In this document: one piece after another, positions 45,308-55,443 of the stretch
How positions within the stretch are numbered: position 1 is the stretch's first letter
How the letters are laid out: every line of letters begins with the position of its first letter
Assembly (NCBI RefSeq): GCF_018618755.1
Contig: NZ_JACSMR010000009.1
Location: 62,001 to 126,000, forward strand
Length of the DNA: 64,000 nucleotides
Source of the DNA: Exiguobacterium sp. s193
Lineage (GTDB): Bacteria > Bacillota > Bacilli > Exiguobacteriales > Exiguobacteriaceae
Reading direction: 5' to 3'
Notes under the pieces: model-generated
Seen by the model: only the letters and a program-made list of their open reading frames with translations
What the model was told of the DNA's origin: nothing
Database searches by the model: none
Position numbers and translations under genes: made by a program

Positions 45308-47029
45308 TTACTTTTCATATTCCATATCTACTTGTATGCCCAACAATTTACTTTCTTCAGATTCATCTGTCAATTGTAACCTTATATTATTATCTATTAG
45401 TTGAGTATATTCTTCTACTGTTATCAAATCCTTGAATGAATGTAACATATCTTCATTGACTGTACATATATATTGAAAGTTTTGATTTACGGTATATTGG
45501 TCTGCTAGTTTGAATAATGTATATCGCTGTCTTGGATCCATGTCACTAAATAATCTACTATCATGAAATATAAATTTCATCCTGTGATTTTTTTGCAGGA
45601 GTAACATTGTCATATCAAAGCAAAAGATTTTTACCTCGTTAACACCATCTGACGAATCGTCTTGAATTTTAGCTTTCAAATCATATCTAATTGTGTTGTT
45701 ACCACTATTATTTTCAATAATAATTCCACCTGGTTTATCATAGAAGCTTTTAGATATTTCTCTAAAAGTATTCATTATGTCATCTAGATTATCTTTTATG
45801 TCTTCAAGGTAATCTTCTGTTAATTTTTCTTCAGTAGCCATATCAGTTTGTATATTTCTCAGATCTTTTTTATATTTTTTCGAAAGTTCTTGATATTCTA
45901 CAAATTTAGCATATTGAGTTTTTAAATCTTGAATTTTATTATTTAAAGCAAGATATTCATCTAAAGCCTTATGTGTGTCTAAATATTTTAATAGCTCATC
46001 AATTTTCTTACCAATTTTTTGTATCTCATTTTTAACGTTGGATAATTCCTTTTGTTTTTTCGCTAATTCATTATGCAACCTATTTTTTCTAGACAAAATC
46101 AATTCCTTATGAAATTCAGCACTTTCTTCAACGTTTTTTACAATCATTTCAGGAATTTGTTTTTCTGCTTGACGATAGAGATCAAAAATTTTGTTTAATG
46201 AGATATCAGGCTTTATATCTAAAGATTTTTGAATATTTCTAATGGTATTATTTATTAATACTCTCTTATTTTCTAATTTCTTTTTATCAAACTTAGCCAT
46301 ATCTGCTATAACTTCAATTTCACTATAGTTTTCAGAAACATTAAAATTTTGCAGATCTGTTTCTAAATTTATTATCTCTTCTTTAATATCTAGTATTTTT
46401 ATATCTGTTTCGTTACCGGAATTGCTTTCTAAATTGGAAAATGAATCTGCTTTTTTAGCAGCATCATCAATTTTTTTGAATTCTTCACGTAATTTTTTTT
46501 TACTCTCAATAAGCTCAGTATCTAGACCTAATAAAAAAGCGTTATTTAAGATTTTTTGGTAATCCTGCTCTTTTTTTATAAAGGTATCGTATTGTACATA
46601 TGATTCTCTATTTCGACGAATGAATCTAGGAAATAGTGTATTGAAATTCATATTTTTAATTGGTTCATTGAGATTAAACACTTTAGCTAACATTTCATTC
46701 CTGAAGTTTGTAAGAGTTTTCTTTTTTCCATTTAAATATATTTCTGTTTGTTTACTCGTATTTCTTGTTATAACAAATTTCTCTTTACTAATTTCAACTT
46801 CTAGTTTAAATTCCCAATCAGGGATTTTTTCTTCGAAAACCTTTATTTTATTTGAACCTAAACAAAAATGAATTAAATAAATAATCAATGACTTGCCCAC
46901 ACCATTGTAAGTATTTCTTTTATTATCATTAGTAGGATTTGCTTGTTTTCCAATAATTAAATTTAGTCCATCTTTGAATTCAATAGCATGAAATTTATTA
47001 TTATTAGAGGAAAGTCGAATTAATTTCAT
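45308..47029 (-). CDS. ABC-3C system ATPase, DUF2326 family (SMC/ABC-like)
   Basis: 573 aa. ABC/RecF-like ATPase head split by a long coiled coil. Walker A NGVGKS at 42-47, Rad50-like N-terminal GLNLIIGK, coiled coil about 165-415 (ESKKKLREEFKKIDDAAKK ... YLEDIKDNLDDIMN), C-terminal head with SSDGVNEVKIFCFDMTMLL (signature-like region) and KFIFHDSRLFSDMDPRQR (Walker B/D-loop region of DUF2326). Third gene of the operon; starts on the stop of the middle component (ATGA) with GGGAGGA upstream. Very AT-rich codon use compared with groEL next door. Confidence 0.85.
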   Translation of the reverse strand: MKLIRLSSNNNKFHAIEFKDGLNLIIGKQANPTNDNKRNTYNGVGKSLIIYLIHFCLGSNKIKVFEEKIPDWEFKLEVEISKEKFVITRNTSKQTEIYLNGKKKTLTNFRNEMLAKVFNLNEPIKNMNFNTLFPRFIRRNRESYVQYDTFIKKEQDYQKILNNAFLLGLDTELIESKKKLREEFKKIDDAAKKADSFSNLESNSGNETDIKILDIKEEIINLETDLQNFNVSENYSEIEVIADMAKFDKKKLENKRVLINNTIRNIQKSLDIKPDISLNKIFDLYRQAEKQIPEMIVKNVEESAEFHKELILSRKNRLHNELAKKQKELSNVKNEIQKIGKKIDELLKYLDTHKALDEYLALNNKIQDLKTQYAKFVEYQELSKKYKKDLRNIQTDMATEEKLTEDYLEDIKDNLDDIMNTFREISKSFYDKPGGIIIENNSGNNTIRYDLKAKIQDDSSDGVNEVKIFCFDMTMLLLQKNHRMKFIFHDSRLFSDMDPRQRYTLFKLADQYTVNQNFQYICTVNEDMLHSFKDLITVEEYTQLIDNNIRLQLTDESEESKLLGIQVDMEYEK

Positions 47030-47265
47030 TTTACAGAAATCCTCCCTTCGCTTATTTTTATAGCATCAATGATGTAGAGATAATCGATTGCTAAAATTAA
47101 ATTGTCAAATGAATGTGCAAAAGGGTAAACTCCTTTTTCGACAGAACTATTAAATTCATCCCACAACATATCTATACTTTTAGCTTCAGTTAATAATTCT
47201 AAGACGTAACCCCCTAAACCAAATAGAGATTCTGCTAAAGTAATATGCTTTTGAGGTAAAATCAT
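47026..47265 (-). CDS. ABC-3C system middle component
   Basis: 79 aa small helical protein: LAESLFGLGGYVLELLTEAKSIDMLWDEF ... FAHSFDNLILAIDYLYIIDAIKISEGRISVK. Matches in length, position and pattern (helix, LW.EF, then LaldlLyxIgaI ending in a beta-hairpin) the ABC-three-component middle-component group, probably type MC6. Predicted to act as adaptor between ATPase and effector. Seven bases after the effector gene; AAAGGTG precedes ATG 47265. Confidence 0.78.
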   Translation of the reverse strand: MILPQKHITLAESLFGLGGYVLELLTEAKSIDMLWDEFNSSVEKGVYPFAHSFDNLILAIDYLYIIDAIKISEGRISVK

Positions 47266-47272
47266 ATCTATA

Positions 47273-48205
47273 TCACACCTTTATAGGTTCTTCAAAAATA
47301 TCGCAAGATTCAAAGAAATACGACATTAGTACTAATGCAGCATCTACTACTGCCTTGCTACGCTTAGGACAACATTTTTCTAAAATATAATAGAATCTTT
47401 TATCAGGATAGCCTTCTTCTGATTCAGCATACTTATTTTTAGATTCCTCGTAAAGTTCCCCTATCTTAGTATATAGTTCCTTACGTATCAGTTGACTATT
47501 AGCTAAAAAATATTCTTCTAAAGATCCGGAACTATAATTAGCCATGACTAATAAATCCTCTACTTTACCGCTTAATGAATTAAATTTAATCTTTTCATAA
47601 AAATCTGGTACTACTAGCTTAGAGTTTGTACTAAAATTTACTTCTACGTTCATAACATGATCAATTACTTCGTTAAGAATACTATAGTCCAATATTCCTA
47701 TGTCTGCTTCTGGTAAATATCCAATAATATCTATAATATTATCTATATCTAATTTAAATAATTCATCTTCTAAGCTTGCTGCGGAAAAAACTTTACATTT
47801 TACCGTAGGATTGTCTATTCCTAGTTTTATTAATTCTTGATGTACCGGTGCAGGAATCCCACCATATTTGTCATTTATAACGTAGTGAAAGACTTTGATT
47901 GGACAAATTGCGTTCCAATGTTTTAAAAGCCCTTCAAAATCTGTCTTTAGTTTCTTTAATGAATCTTTAATAGTCTTTTCTTTTTTTAAGTCTTCAGGAC
48001 CAAATACTTGATAATACATTCCTTGTAATTGATCAAATCCATCATTTTTCATATCACCAATGTTGCCATATGCCTTTACCAATTCAAAATTACTATTATT
48101 TTTCTTCATAATTTTTGTAAATAAATTTTCAAATGCTTGACCATTACTCTCATGAATTAGCAACTTAAATCTCAGCCTAACCAAATATGTGTCACTTCTG
48201 TTCAT
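47273..48205 (-). CDS. ABC-3C system effector with restriction-endonuclease-like N-terminus
   Basis: 310 aa. N-terminal region (about 10-150) has the Mrr/REase-like order: Glu26 in GQAFENLF, GNIGDMKNDG with Asp51 and Asp55, then MYYQVFGPED (Gln66). The usual Lys of a QxK motif is Phe68, so the catalytic Lys, if any, has moved (Lys73-75 follow). C-terminal region (about 160-310) is helical (ADIGILDYSILNEVIDHVMN ... CCPKRSKAVVDAALVLMSYFFESCDIFEEP), the conserved tail of ABC-3C effectors. First gene of the operon; AAGGGG before ATG 48205. Probably cuts nucleic acid when the ATPase senses infection (inference). Confidence 0.78.
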   Translation of the reverse strand: MNRSDTYLVRLRFKLLIHESNGQAFENLFTKIMKKNNSNFELVKAYGNIGDMKNDGFDQLQGMYYQVFGPEDLKKEKTIKDSLKKLKTDFEGLLKHWNAICPIKVFHYVINDKYGGIPAPVHQELIKLGIDNPTVKCKVFSAASLEDELFKLDIDNIIDIIGYLPEADIGILDYSILNEVIDHVMNVEVNFSTNSKLVVPDFYEKIKFNSLSGKVEDLLVMANYSSGSLEEYFLANSQLIRKELYTKIGELYEESKNKYAESEEGYPDKRFYYILEKCCPKRSKAVVDAALVLMSYFFESCDIFEEPIKV

Positions 48206-48357
48206 ATTTTTTATTCCCCTTAATAAAATTCTTGTACATACATATTATACTATTTCAATTTTTTAGGACAATGAAATGTTAAAATTTACAGAAAGCGACT
48301 GTTTTCTAATTCTTTTATTTATTTTATTGAAATTATTAATAAATTTAATAAATAAAT

Positions 48358-48398
48358 AAAAAACGTCAAACCTAATCAATCAAGGTTTGACGTTTTTT
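48358..48398. terminator. Terminator between groEL and the ABC-3C operon
   Basis: AAAAAACGTCAAACCT ... AGGTTTGACGTTTTTT perfect hairpin. Ends groEL on the minus strand and separates it from the ABC-3C operon. Confidence 0.93.
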
Positions 48399-48415
48399 AT
48401 TTAATTCAAAGTTTT

Positions 48416-50357
<1,942 letters not shown>

Positions 50358-50388
50358 GCGAAACATCCTCCTTGAAAATGACTGTTTT

Positions 50389-50415
50389 TTAGCACTCACT
50401 TTAATGGAGTGCTAA
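50389..50415. promoter_or_regulatory. CIRCE element (HrcA operator)
   Basis: TTAGCACTC-N9-GAGTGCTAA, a perfect match to the CIRCE consensus, 32 bases before groES. Bound by the HrcA repressor, released on heat shock. Confidence 0.99.
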
Positions 50416-50417
50416 CA

Positions 50418-50453
50418 TATTTTTATCTTAAACGGTTTTCGATTGAAATTCAA
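50418..50453 (-). promoter_or_regulatory. groESL promoter
   Basis: -35 TTGAAT (50448-50453), 17-base spacer, -10 TAAGAT (50425-50430); expected start near 50418, just upstream of CIRCE, so CIRCE is in the 5' untranslated region. Confidence 0.85.
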
Positions 50454-50577
50454 CCCTGAACCCTTATCCGTTTTCCCGAAATCGCCATCTTTGAACCATC
50501 ACCATTCGTGCGCCCGGTCGGTTTGTTTGTTACAATCGGGACAGTACCTTCAATACAAAGGAGTTGTGTCCCGACCG

Positions 50578-51270
50578 ATGAAAAATTCCGTCAATCTGCC
50601 ATTCAACATGGCTGATAAGTGGCAAATCCGTCACGTCATTCCGATTGTGATTTATTTGATCGTCCAGCTCGTACCGGCAACATTCCCGAGCTTTCTCTCA
50701 AAAAGCCAAATTCCGGGTGTCCTCGGCTGGTGGCTTGCGATCGGCTTCACCGTCGCCGTCGTCGTTTCGTTCTTCTGTCTTCGCCCCGACTGGCAGAAGT
50801 GGAAAGCAGAGGGCAATCAAACGGATCCAATCGACACATTAAAGTGGATCGGGATCGGCATCGTGTTGCTTTACGCCTTACTGATTAGTGTCAATCTGCT
50901 TGATGCCTGGATGTCTGGTGGCATCGAGAACGTCGCAAAATCACAAAATACGGATGACATCATGAAAGCAATCCAGGTCATTCCGATTTTACAGGTGATG
51001 GTCGTCTTACTCGGACCGATCATGGAAGAATTTTTATTCCGTCACATCATGTTCGGGAACCTGTCGACAAAACTGAATTTCATCTTCAGCTTCATCCTCA
51101 GTGGGCTCATCTTCGGTTTCATTCACGGAGATAACAAGTTTTTGATTTACGTCGCGATGAGTTTCGTCTTCTCGCTCGTCTTCGTCAAAACACGCCGCAT
51201 CTTAGCACCGATTGCGATTCATGTCTTCAACAACGGAATCGTCGTGCTCGCACTTTACGCAACGACTTAA
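50578..51270 (+). CDS. CPBP family intramembrane protease
   Basis: 230 aa, about six membrane helices. CAAX-protease/bacteriocin-processing (Abi) motifs: EEFLFRHIMFG (EExxxR), FGFIHGDNKF (His), and HVFNNGIV (H...N). Related to B. subtilis YdiL, which is likewise next to groESL. ATG 50578 chosen; GGAG is 14 bases upstream, a long spacing, and GTG 50566 is an alternative. Confidence 0.9.
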   Translation: MKNSVNLPFNMADKWQIRHVIPIVIYLIVQLVPATFPSFLSKSQIPGVLGWWLAIGFTVAVVVSFFCLRPDWQKWKAEGNQTDPIDTLKWIGIGIVLLYALLISVNLLDAWMSGGIENVAKSQNTDDIMKAIQVIPILQVMVVLLGPIMEEFLFRHIMFGNLSTKLNFIFSFILSGLIFGFIHGDNKFLIYVAMSFVFSLVFVKTRRILAPIAIHVFNNGIVVLALYATT

Positions 51271-51291
51271 CTTACGAAAGGTAGTGTTTTC

Positions 51292-51525
51292 ATGCGCCAA
51301 GGCTCAAATTTCATGGCATTATTTTATGCCCTGTTCGGTATTCTCTTCATGTACCTCGCGTACAATAATTCGATTGAGGCAGGAACCGTCTTTAACTTCT
51401 GGACGATTCTGTTGACGCTGTTCGCAGCGATCGACTTTTACCGTCTCTATCTGATTTTCCGCTTCCGGATGGCCGCGAAGAAGATGATCGAGAAAGAACA
51501 AAACAAGAAAAATGATAAAAAATAA
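51292..51525 (+). CDS. ydiK: YdiK family membrane protein
   Basis: 77 aa with two membrane helices: FMALFYALFGILFMYLAYNNS and FNFWTILLTLFAAIDFYRLYLIF, then a Lys-rich tail. DUF4305/YdiK family; in B. subtilis ydiK and ydiL also flank groESL. GAAAGGTAG before ATG 51292. Function unknown; likely co-transcribed with the CPBP gene. Confidence 0.88.
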   Translation: MRQGSNFMALFYALFGILFMYLAYNNSIEAGTVFNFWTILLTLFAAIDFYRLYLIFRFRMAAKKMIEKEQNKKNDKK

Positions 51526-51540
51526 GTAAGTACTTTCATC

Positions 51541-51579
51541 AAAAAGCGCGCCTTCACTATTCGAAGACGCGCTTTTTTT
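51541..51579. terminator. Bidirectional terminator
   Basis: AAAAAGCGCG(CC)TTC ... GAAG(A)CGCGCTTTTT; the T-run ends at the stop codon of the next, convergent gene. Confidence 0.9.
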
Positions 51580-51871
51580 AGTGATGTTTGTCCATTCGAT
51601 ACTTATCAATAATCACTTTCGCGACATCTAGACTAATCCGCTCATCGATTACAAGATTCTTAATCATGTTAACGAATTCGACATCATCTTCCTGTACCGC
51701 CTCAATCCGTTGAATAAGTTGATTCAGCTTCGTTCGAACCGTTGGATAAGAGACTTGATACGCAGCTGCCATATCTTTAAGCGACCCTGAATTTAAAACA
51801 AACTTCCGTATGAATTCAAGATGTTCTTGTTCTAATGCCAATACCCATGGAGGAACTTCATTTCTATCCAT
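51578..51871 (-). CDS. DUF2089 family protein
   Basis: 97 aa. PPWVLALEQEHLEFIRKFVLNSGSLKDMAAAYQVSYPTVRTKLNQLIQRI is a sigma-like helix-turn-helix of the DUF2089 family, then a short C-terminal helix. Probably a DNA-binding regulator or anti-sigma-like protein. Upstream gene (51901-52188) ends 29 bases before it. Confidence 0.85.
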   Translation of the reverse strand: MDRNEVPPWVLALEQEHLEFIRKFVLNSGSLKDMAAAYQVSYPTVRTKLNQLIQRIEAVQEDDVEFVNMIKNLVIDERISLDVAKVIIDKYRMDKHH

Positions 51872-51900
51872 TGTAATGTACTCCTCTATCTATTTTTACG

Positions 51901-52188
51901 TTACAAATCTTGAACCTCAAGTCGATCCTTTTCCTGCTTCAAACGTTTTTTACGCGCTTTTTCTCCATCCAATCCAATACCAATCAACGTCGAAGTACTA
52001 ATCATTGTACCGATTTGTATTAAAGATTTTTTATCTTCCGACCAGACGCCTCCATAGAAATAGGTGTAGGTCCCAGCGAGTACGATTAGTATCGGTAATA
52101 TCCACCCAAGCTTTCCATTTTTCCTAGATAAATAAAATTGCCCAACCATAAAAATAATAACACCAACCGCAATCAATAAGCTCCCCAT
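51901..52188 (-). CDS. Small membrane protein, unknown
   Basis: 95 aa: helix 1 (about 2-20, SLLIAVGVIIFMVGQFYL), helix 2 (28-46), a weaker third segment (55-72), and a basic charged tail (KARKKRLKQEKDRLEVQ). No family recognised. Located directly upstream of the DUF2089 gene on the same strand, so likely one operon. Ribosome site weak (GTGGGG). Confidence 0.7.
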   Translation of the reverse strand: MGSLLIAVGVIIFMVGQFYLSRKNGKLGWILPILIVLAGTYTYFYGGVWSEDKKSLIQIGTMISTSTLIGIGLDGEKARKKRLKQEKDRLEVQDL

Positions 52189-52417
52189 AACTCTGACCCC
52201 ACTTCCATTTAATATACTCCAAATATGAATTATATTAATTTTAAAGTCAATATAGTTTAATTTATTTTTAACATTATTTTAAAAATAGTCGTTTTTATCA
52301 AAAAAAGCAGTTTAGAATATATTTATTATCTCATTTCAAATAATTTATATTTTACTGACCCATTATCGAAAACCCTCCCCTCTCCATAGAAACGAATCAC
52401 GTATACTAAATGTACGG
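52189..52417. other. AT-rich intergenic region
   Basis: Divergent promoter region. A TATACT -10 at 52402-52407 could serve the riboswitch transcript; its -35 is poor. Nothing else seen. Confidence 0.5.
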
Positions 52418-52514
52418 TTCTTCACTGGAATCGAACGGGCAAACCCACAGAAATGTGGTGACGCAAAACTACAGGGGCTACCGCTTCCGGCTATGCTTGC
52501 CAGTTACCGAAATT
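52418..52514 (+). ncRNA. Cyclic di-GMP-I (GEMM) riboswitch
   Basis: Contains the conserved GEMM-I core: GGGCAAACC, hairpin CCACA-GAAA-TGTGG with the GNRA tetraloop, GACGCAAAACTACAGGGGC, and CTATGCTTGCCAG-TTACCG on the 3' side. About 20 bases later come the ribosome site AAAAGGAGAG and the start of a secreted protein. No separate terminator hairpin is visible, so control is more likely at translation or by an unseen mechanism. Confidence 0.93.
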
Positions 52515-52536
52515 CACAAAAGGAGAGTACACTCAC

Positions 52537-53331
52537 ATGAAAAAAATCAATTATGCCGTTACTGCCGGTCTTGCTTGTGCTTTGATGCTGACGCCGCTTG
52601 GCTCAATCGACGCCAAGAGTAAAACATCGAAGCACGACCGCAACAAAAACGGAATCCATGACAGCTGGGAAAAGAAGTACAAGCTTAAAGGAAAGAAAAT
52701 CGACCGGCAGGACACGGACCATGACGGCTTAAGCAACTACGCCGAATACAAACTCAAACTCGATCCGCGGAAAAAAGACAGTGACCGCGATAAAATCAGC
52801 GACGCAAATGAAGATACGGACCGTGACGGCTTAACTAATGCCGTCGAACTCGAACTCGGGACGAAACCGTATTCACGTGACTCCGACCGCGATGGTGTAC
52901 TGGACGGCAAAGAACGCAACAAGGCCGGTCACCGTTATGAAGATATGCTGAAAAAAATGAAAATTGCTCTTGCGACTGAGACAACGCAGAGTCAAATCGA
53001 CTACCACTTTAAAAAGAAGAAAAGTCAGCTGCGTGTCAAAACGAATGATGCGACGGTCGATGAAGCCCGTGTCCGTCAATTGATTCAGTTCATCGAGGCG
53101 AACCCGAAGATGACGGAAGAGGAATTACGGGCACAACTCGTCAGCTTGTTTGCCCTCACAGGTTCTTACGAGTTGGAGATTGAACTCGAATACTTCGATC
53201 ATGCAGAAACGAAGTCCGAGCACCGTCACGTTGAAGAAGACGATCAGGATCAAGACGATGACGATGATTCAGATGATGACTCGGATGACGACCATGAGCA
53301 CGAAGACCACGAAGATGAAGATGGCGATTAA
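52537..53331 (+). CDS. Secreted TSP3-repeat calcium-binding protein under c-di-GMP control
   Basis: 264 aa. Signal peptide (MKKINYAVTAGLACALMLTP, cleavage near IDA-K at 26). Residues about 28-130 have four thrombospondin-type-3/EF-hand-like loops: DRNKNGIHD, DTDHDGLSNYAE, DTDRDGLTNAVE, DSDRDGVLDGKE. A helical middle (about 135-200), then an extremely acidic tail (DDDDDSDDDSDDD...HEHEDHEDEDGD). Likely a matrix or surface protein that binds Ca2+. Preceded by a c-di-GMP riboswitch, so linked to biofilm/motility switching. Confidence 0.9.
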   Translation: MKKINYAVTAGLACALMLTPLGSIDAKSKTSKHDRNKNGIHDSWEKKYKLKGKKIDRQDTDHDGLSNYAEYKLKLDPRKKDSDRDKISDANEDTDRDGLTNAVELELGTKPYSRDSDRDGVLDGKERNKAGHRYEDMLKKMKIALATETTQSQIDYHFKKKKSQLRVKTNDATVDEARVRQLIQFIEANPKMTEEELRAQLVSLFALTGSYELEIELEYFDHAETKSEHRHVEEDDQDQDDDDDSDDDSDDDHEHEDHEDEDGD

Positions 53332-53343
53332 TGCTTAAAATGA

Positions 53344-53412
53344 AAAAAACACCTGTTCTAAAGACGACCGACGTCCACGTGACGAGGGGCAATCTTTAAA
53401 ACAGGTGTTTTT
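53344..53412. terminator. Long bidirectional terminator
   Basis: AAAACACCTGTTCTAAAGA ... TCTTTAAAACAGGTGTTTT with a second inner stem (GTCCACGTGAC). Between convergent genes. Confidence 0.85.
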
Positions 53413-54467
53413 TACTTTTCGTTGACCATTTCTTGAATCAACTCACGGTTCCGTTTTTTGAAAACTTCATTGTGGGATGAGACCATCGCGACTTTGGCAG
53501 CATCCGGTTCGATGAACTGCTTCGCCCGGTTGACGGCATTCGCCGCATCCTGGAAGGCACCGGAAATCAGGTGGACTTTTCCTTCATGGGCTAAGATATC
53601 TCCTGCCGCAAACAGTCCGGGAACACTCGATTCGCTCGAAGACGTTCCCTCGATATAAAACGCATCCACTTGTTTCAACTCAAGATCACAGTTCGCAAGC
53701 AGTTCAGCGTCCTGCTCGTAACCATGGTTGATGATGACTTCGTCAATCGCAAGCTCCATCGTCTCCTCCGTCGCACAATCAATCAGTTCAACAGACGCAA
53801 TCCGGTGATGGTCGTCACTGGCGATCAATTTATGGATCGTCGTGTTCAACAGACAGACCGCTGAACTGTTCACAAGTTGTTCGACTTGCGCTTCGTGACC
53901 TGTGAAACAGTCTTTCCGGTACGTCACGTAAACTTTTTTTGCGACCGGTTCGAGTTCGTTTGCCCAATCAATCGCCGAGTTACCGCCGCCGGAAATGATG
54001 ACGGTTTTGTCTTTAAAGCGTTCAATCGACTTGACGGTATAGTTCAAGTTCGACACTTCATACCGCTCGGCCCCTTCGATTTTCAGTTTTTGTGGATTGA
54101 GGATTCCGCCTCCAACGGCGACGATGACTGTTTTCGAGTAATGGATTTGGCCGGACTCCGCCTCAAGGACGAAGTTTCCGAAAACGTCTTTTGTGATCGA
54201 GATGATTTTTTCATTTAAATGAACAGTCGGATTAAACGTCAACCCTTGTTCAACGAGCTGCTCCATCAGTTTGGCACCGGTAATCGGCGGTTGTCCTCCG
54301 ACGTCCCAAATCATTTTTTCCGGATAGACATGAATCTTTCCACCAAGCTCTGCCTGGTATTCGATGACTTTCGTCTTCATTCCGCGTAGTCCACTATAGA
54401 AAGTCGAGTACAACCCGGCCGGACCTCCACCAATTACCGTTACATCAAACAATTCCTGCTGTTCCAT
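53412..54467 (-). CDS. Ferredoxin-NADP reductase, thioredoxin-reductase type
   Basis: 351 aa FAD/NAD(P) flavoprotein like B. subtilis YumC. FAD-binding VIGGGPAGLYSTFYSGLRG, GGKIHVYPEK, NADP-binding ISGGGNSAIDWANEL, C-terminal FAD site LFAAGDI. No CxxC between domains, as expected for this class. Start at ATG 54467 (GGAG 8 bases before) rather than GTG 54476. A Fur-like box (54497-54511) lies just upstream: iron-regulated and divergent from siderophore uptake. Confidence 0.92.
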   Translation of the reverse strand: MEQQELFDVTVIGGGPAGLYSTFYSGLRGMKTKVIEYQAELGGKIHVYPEKMIWDVGGQPPITGAKLMEQLVEQGLTFNPTVHLNEKIISITKDVFGNFVLEAESGQIHYSKTVIVAVGGGILNPQKLKIEGAERYEVSNLNYTVKSIERFKDKTVIISGGGNSAIDWANELEPVAKKVYVTYRKDCFTGHEAQVEQLVNSSAVCLLNTTIHKLIASDDHHRIASVELIDCATEETMELAIDEVIINHGYEQDAELLANCDLELKQVDAFYIEGTSSSESSVPGLFAAGDILAHEGKVHLISGAFQDAANAVNRAKQFIEPDAAKVAMVSSHNEVFKKRNRELIQEMVNEK

Positions 54468-54496
54468 CTCACTCACTCCTCACTGTCCACCACGAC

Positions 54497-54511
54497 TGAT
54501 TATCATTCTCA
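54497..54511. promoter_or_regulatory. Fur box 1 (before ferredoxin-NADP reductase)
   Basis: TGATTATCATTCTCA, 13 of 15 to the TGATAATNATTATCA core. Confidence 0.75.
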
Positions 54512-54555
54512 CTACCCATGATAACGTGAACATCTCTTGAAGACAAGAAAAAATG

Positions 54556-54614
54556 TTGACAGCGTTTTTATAGAACTGGTATGGTTAGGAAGACGATAGT
54601 GATAATCATTATCA
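54556..54614 (+). promoter_or_regulatory. Siderophore operon promoter with Fur box 2
   Basis: -35 TTGACA (54556-54561), 18-base spacer, -10 TATGGT (54580-54585), then a perfect Fur box TGATAATCATTATCA (54600-54614) a few bases past the expected start. Confidence 0.88.
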
Positions 54615-54650
54615 ATGAAAACAGCTTGAAACGAGAAGGAGCCTCTGCGT

Positions 54651-55442
54651 ATGGTACGTCTAGCAACAGAAGAAATTAATATCGGTTACGGAGAACGTAC
54701 CATCGTGAAAGACTTGACGGTCCAGATTCCTGATCGGCAAATCACGACGATCATCGGTGCGAACGGATGTGGTAAATCGACCTTGCTGAAGGCGATGACC
54801 CGGATCATTCCACATCAATCGGGACGTGCGTTACTCGACGGACTTGATATTGCAAAGGAAAGTACGAAACTGCTTGCCCGGAAAATGGCGATTCTGCCCC
54901 AGACACCGGAAAGCGCAAGTGGTCTAACGGTCGCAGAGCTTGTCTCATACGGTCGTTTTCCTTATCAAAAAGGGTTCGGCCGTTTAACGAAACATGATTA
55001 CGAGATCATCGACTGGGCGTTAGAAGCGACCGACACGACGGCCTTCAAACACCGGCCGGTCGACGCCTTGTCAGGTGGACAGCGGCAACGCGTCTGGATC
55101 GCGATGGCGCTTGCGCAGGAAACGGACATCATCTTCCTCGATGAACCGACGACCTACCTCGATCTCGCCCACCAACTCGAAGTCCTGGAGTTGCTCGAGC
55201 ATCTCAACCGGACGGAAGGACGGACAATCGTGATGGTATTACACGATTTAAATCAGGCTGCCCGTTTTGCCGACTACATCATCGCGATGAAAGAAGGCGA
55301 AGTCGTCAAAGCCGGAACGTGCGAGGAAGTCATTTCGCACGATGTCTTAAAAGAAGTATTCCATATCGATGCCGAAATCGGCCGTGATCCACGGACGAAT
55401 AAGCCGATGTGTGTCACCTACAACTTAATTAAGGGAGATTGA
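54651..55442 (+). CDS. Iron-siderophore ABC transporter, ATP-binding protein
   Basis: 263 aa FecE/FhuC-type ATPase. Walker A GANGCGKST, signature LSGGQRQR, Walker B IIFLDEPT followed by YLDLAHQ, H-loop VLHDLNQAAR. First gene of the Fur-controlled operon. GAGAAGGAGCC before the ATG. Next gene begins one base after the stop. Confidence 0.95.
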   Translation: MVRLATEEINIGYGERTIVKDLTVQIPDRQITTIIGANGCGKSTLLKAMTRIIPHQSGRALLDGLDIAKESTKLLARKMAILPQTPESASGLTVAELVSYGRFPYQKGFGRLTKHDYEIIDWALEATDTTAFKHRPVDALSGGQRQRVWIAMALAQETDIIFLDEPTTYLDLAHQLEVLELLEHLNRTEGRTIVMVLHDLNQAARFADYIIAMKEGEVVKAGTCEEVISHDVLKEVFHIDAEIGRDPRTNKPMCVTYNLIKGD

Positions 55443-55443
55443 A

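Noticed and set aside
45217-45435. 72-aa hydrophobic open frame at the 3' edge of the ABC-3C ATPase gene
   Set aside because: Most of it lies antisense to the ATPase gene; AT-rich DNA yields hydrophobic frames by chance; no good ribosome site.
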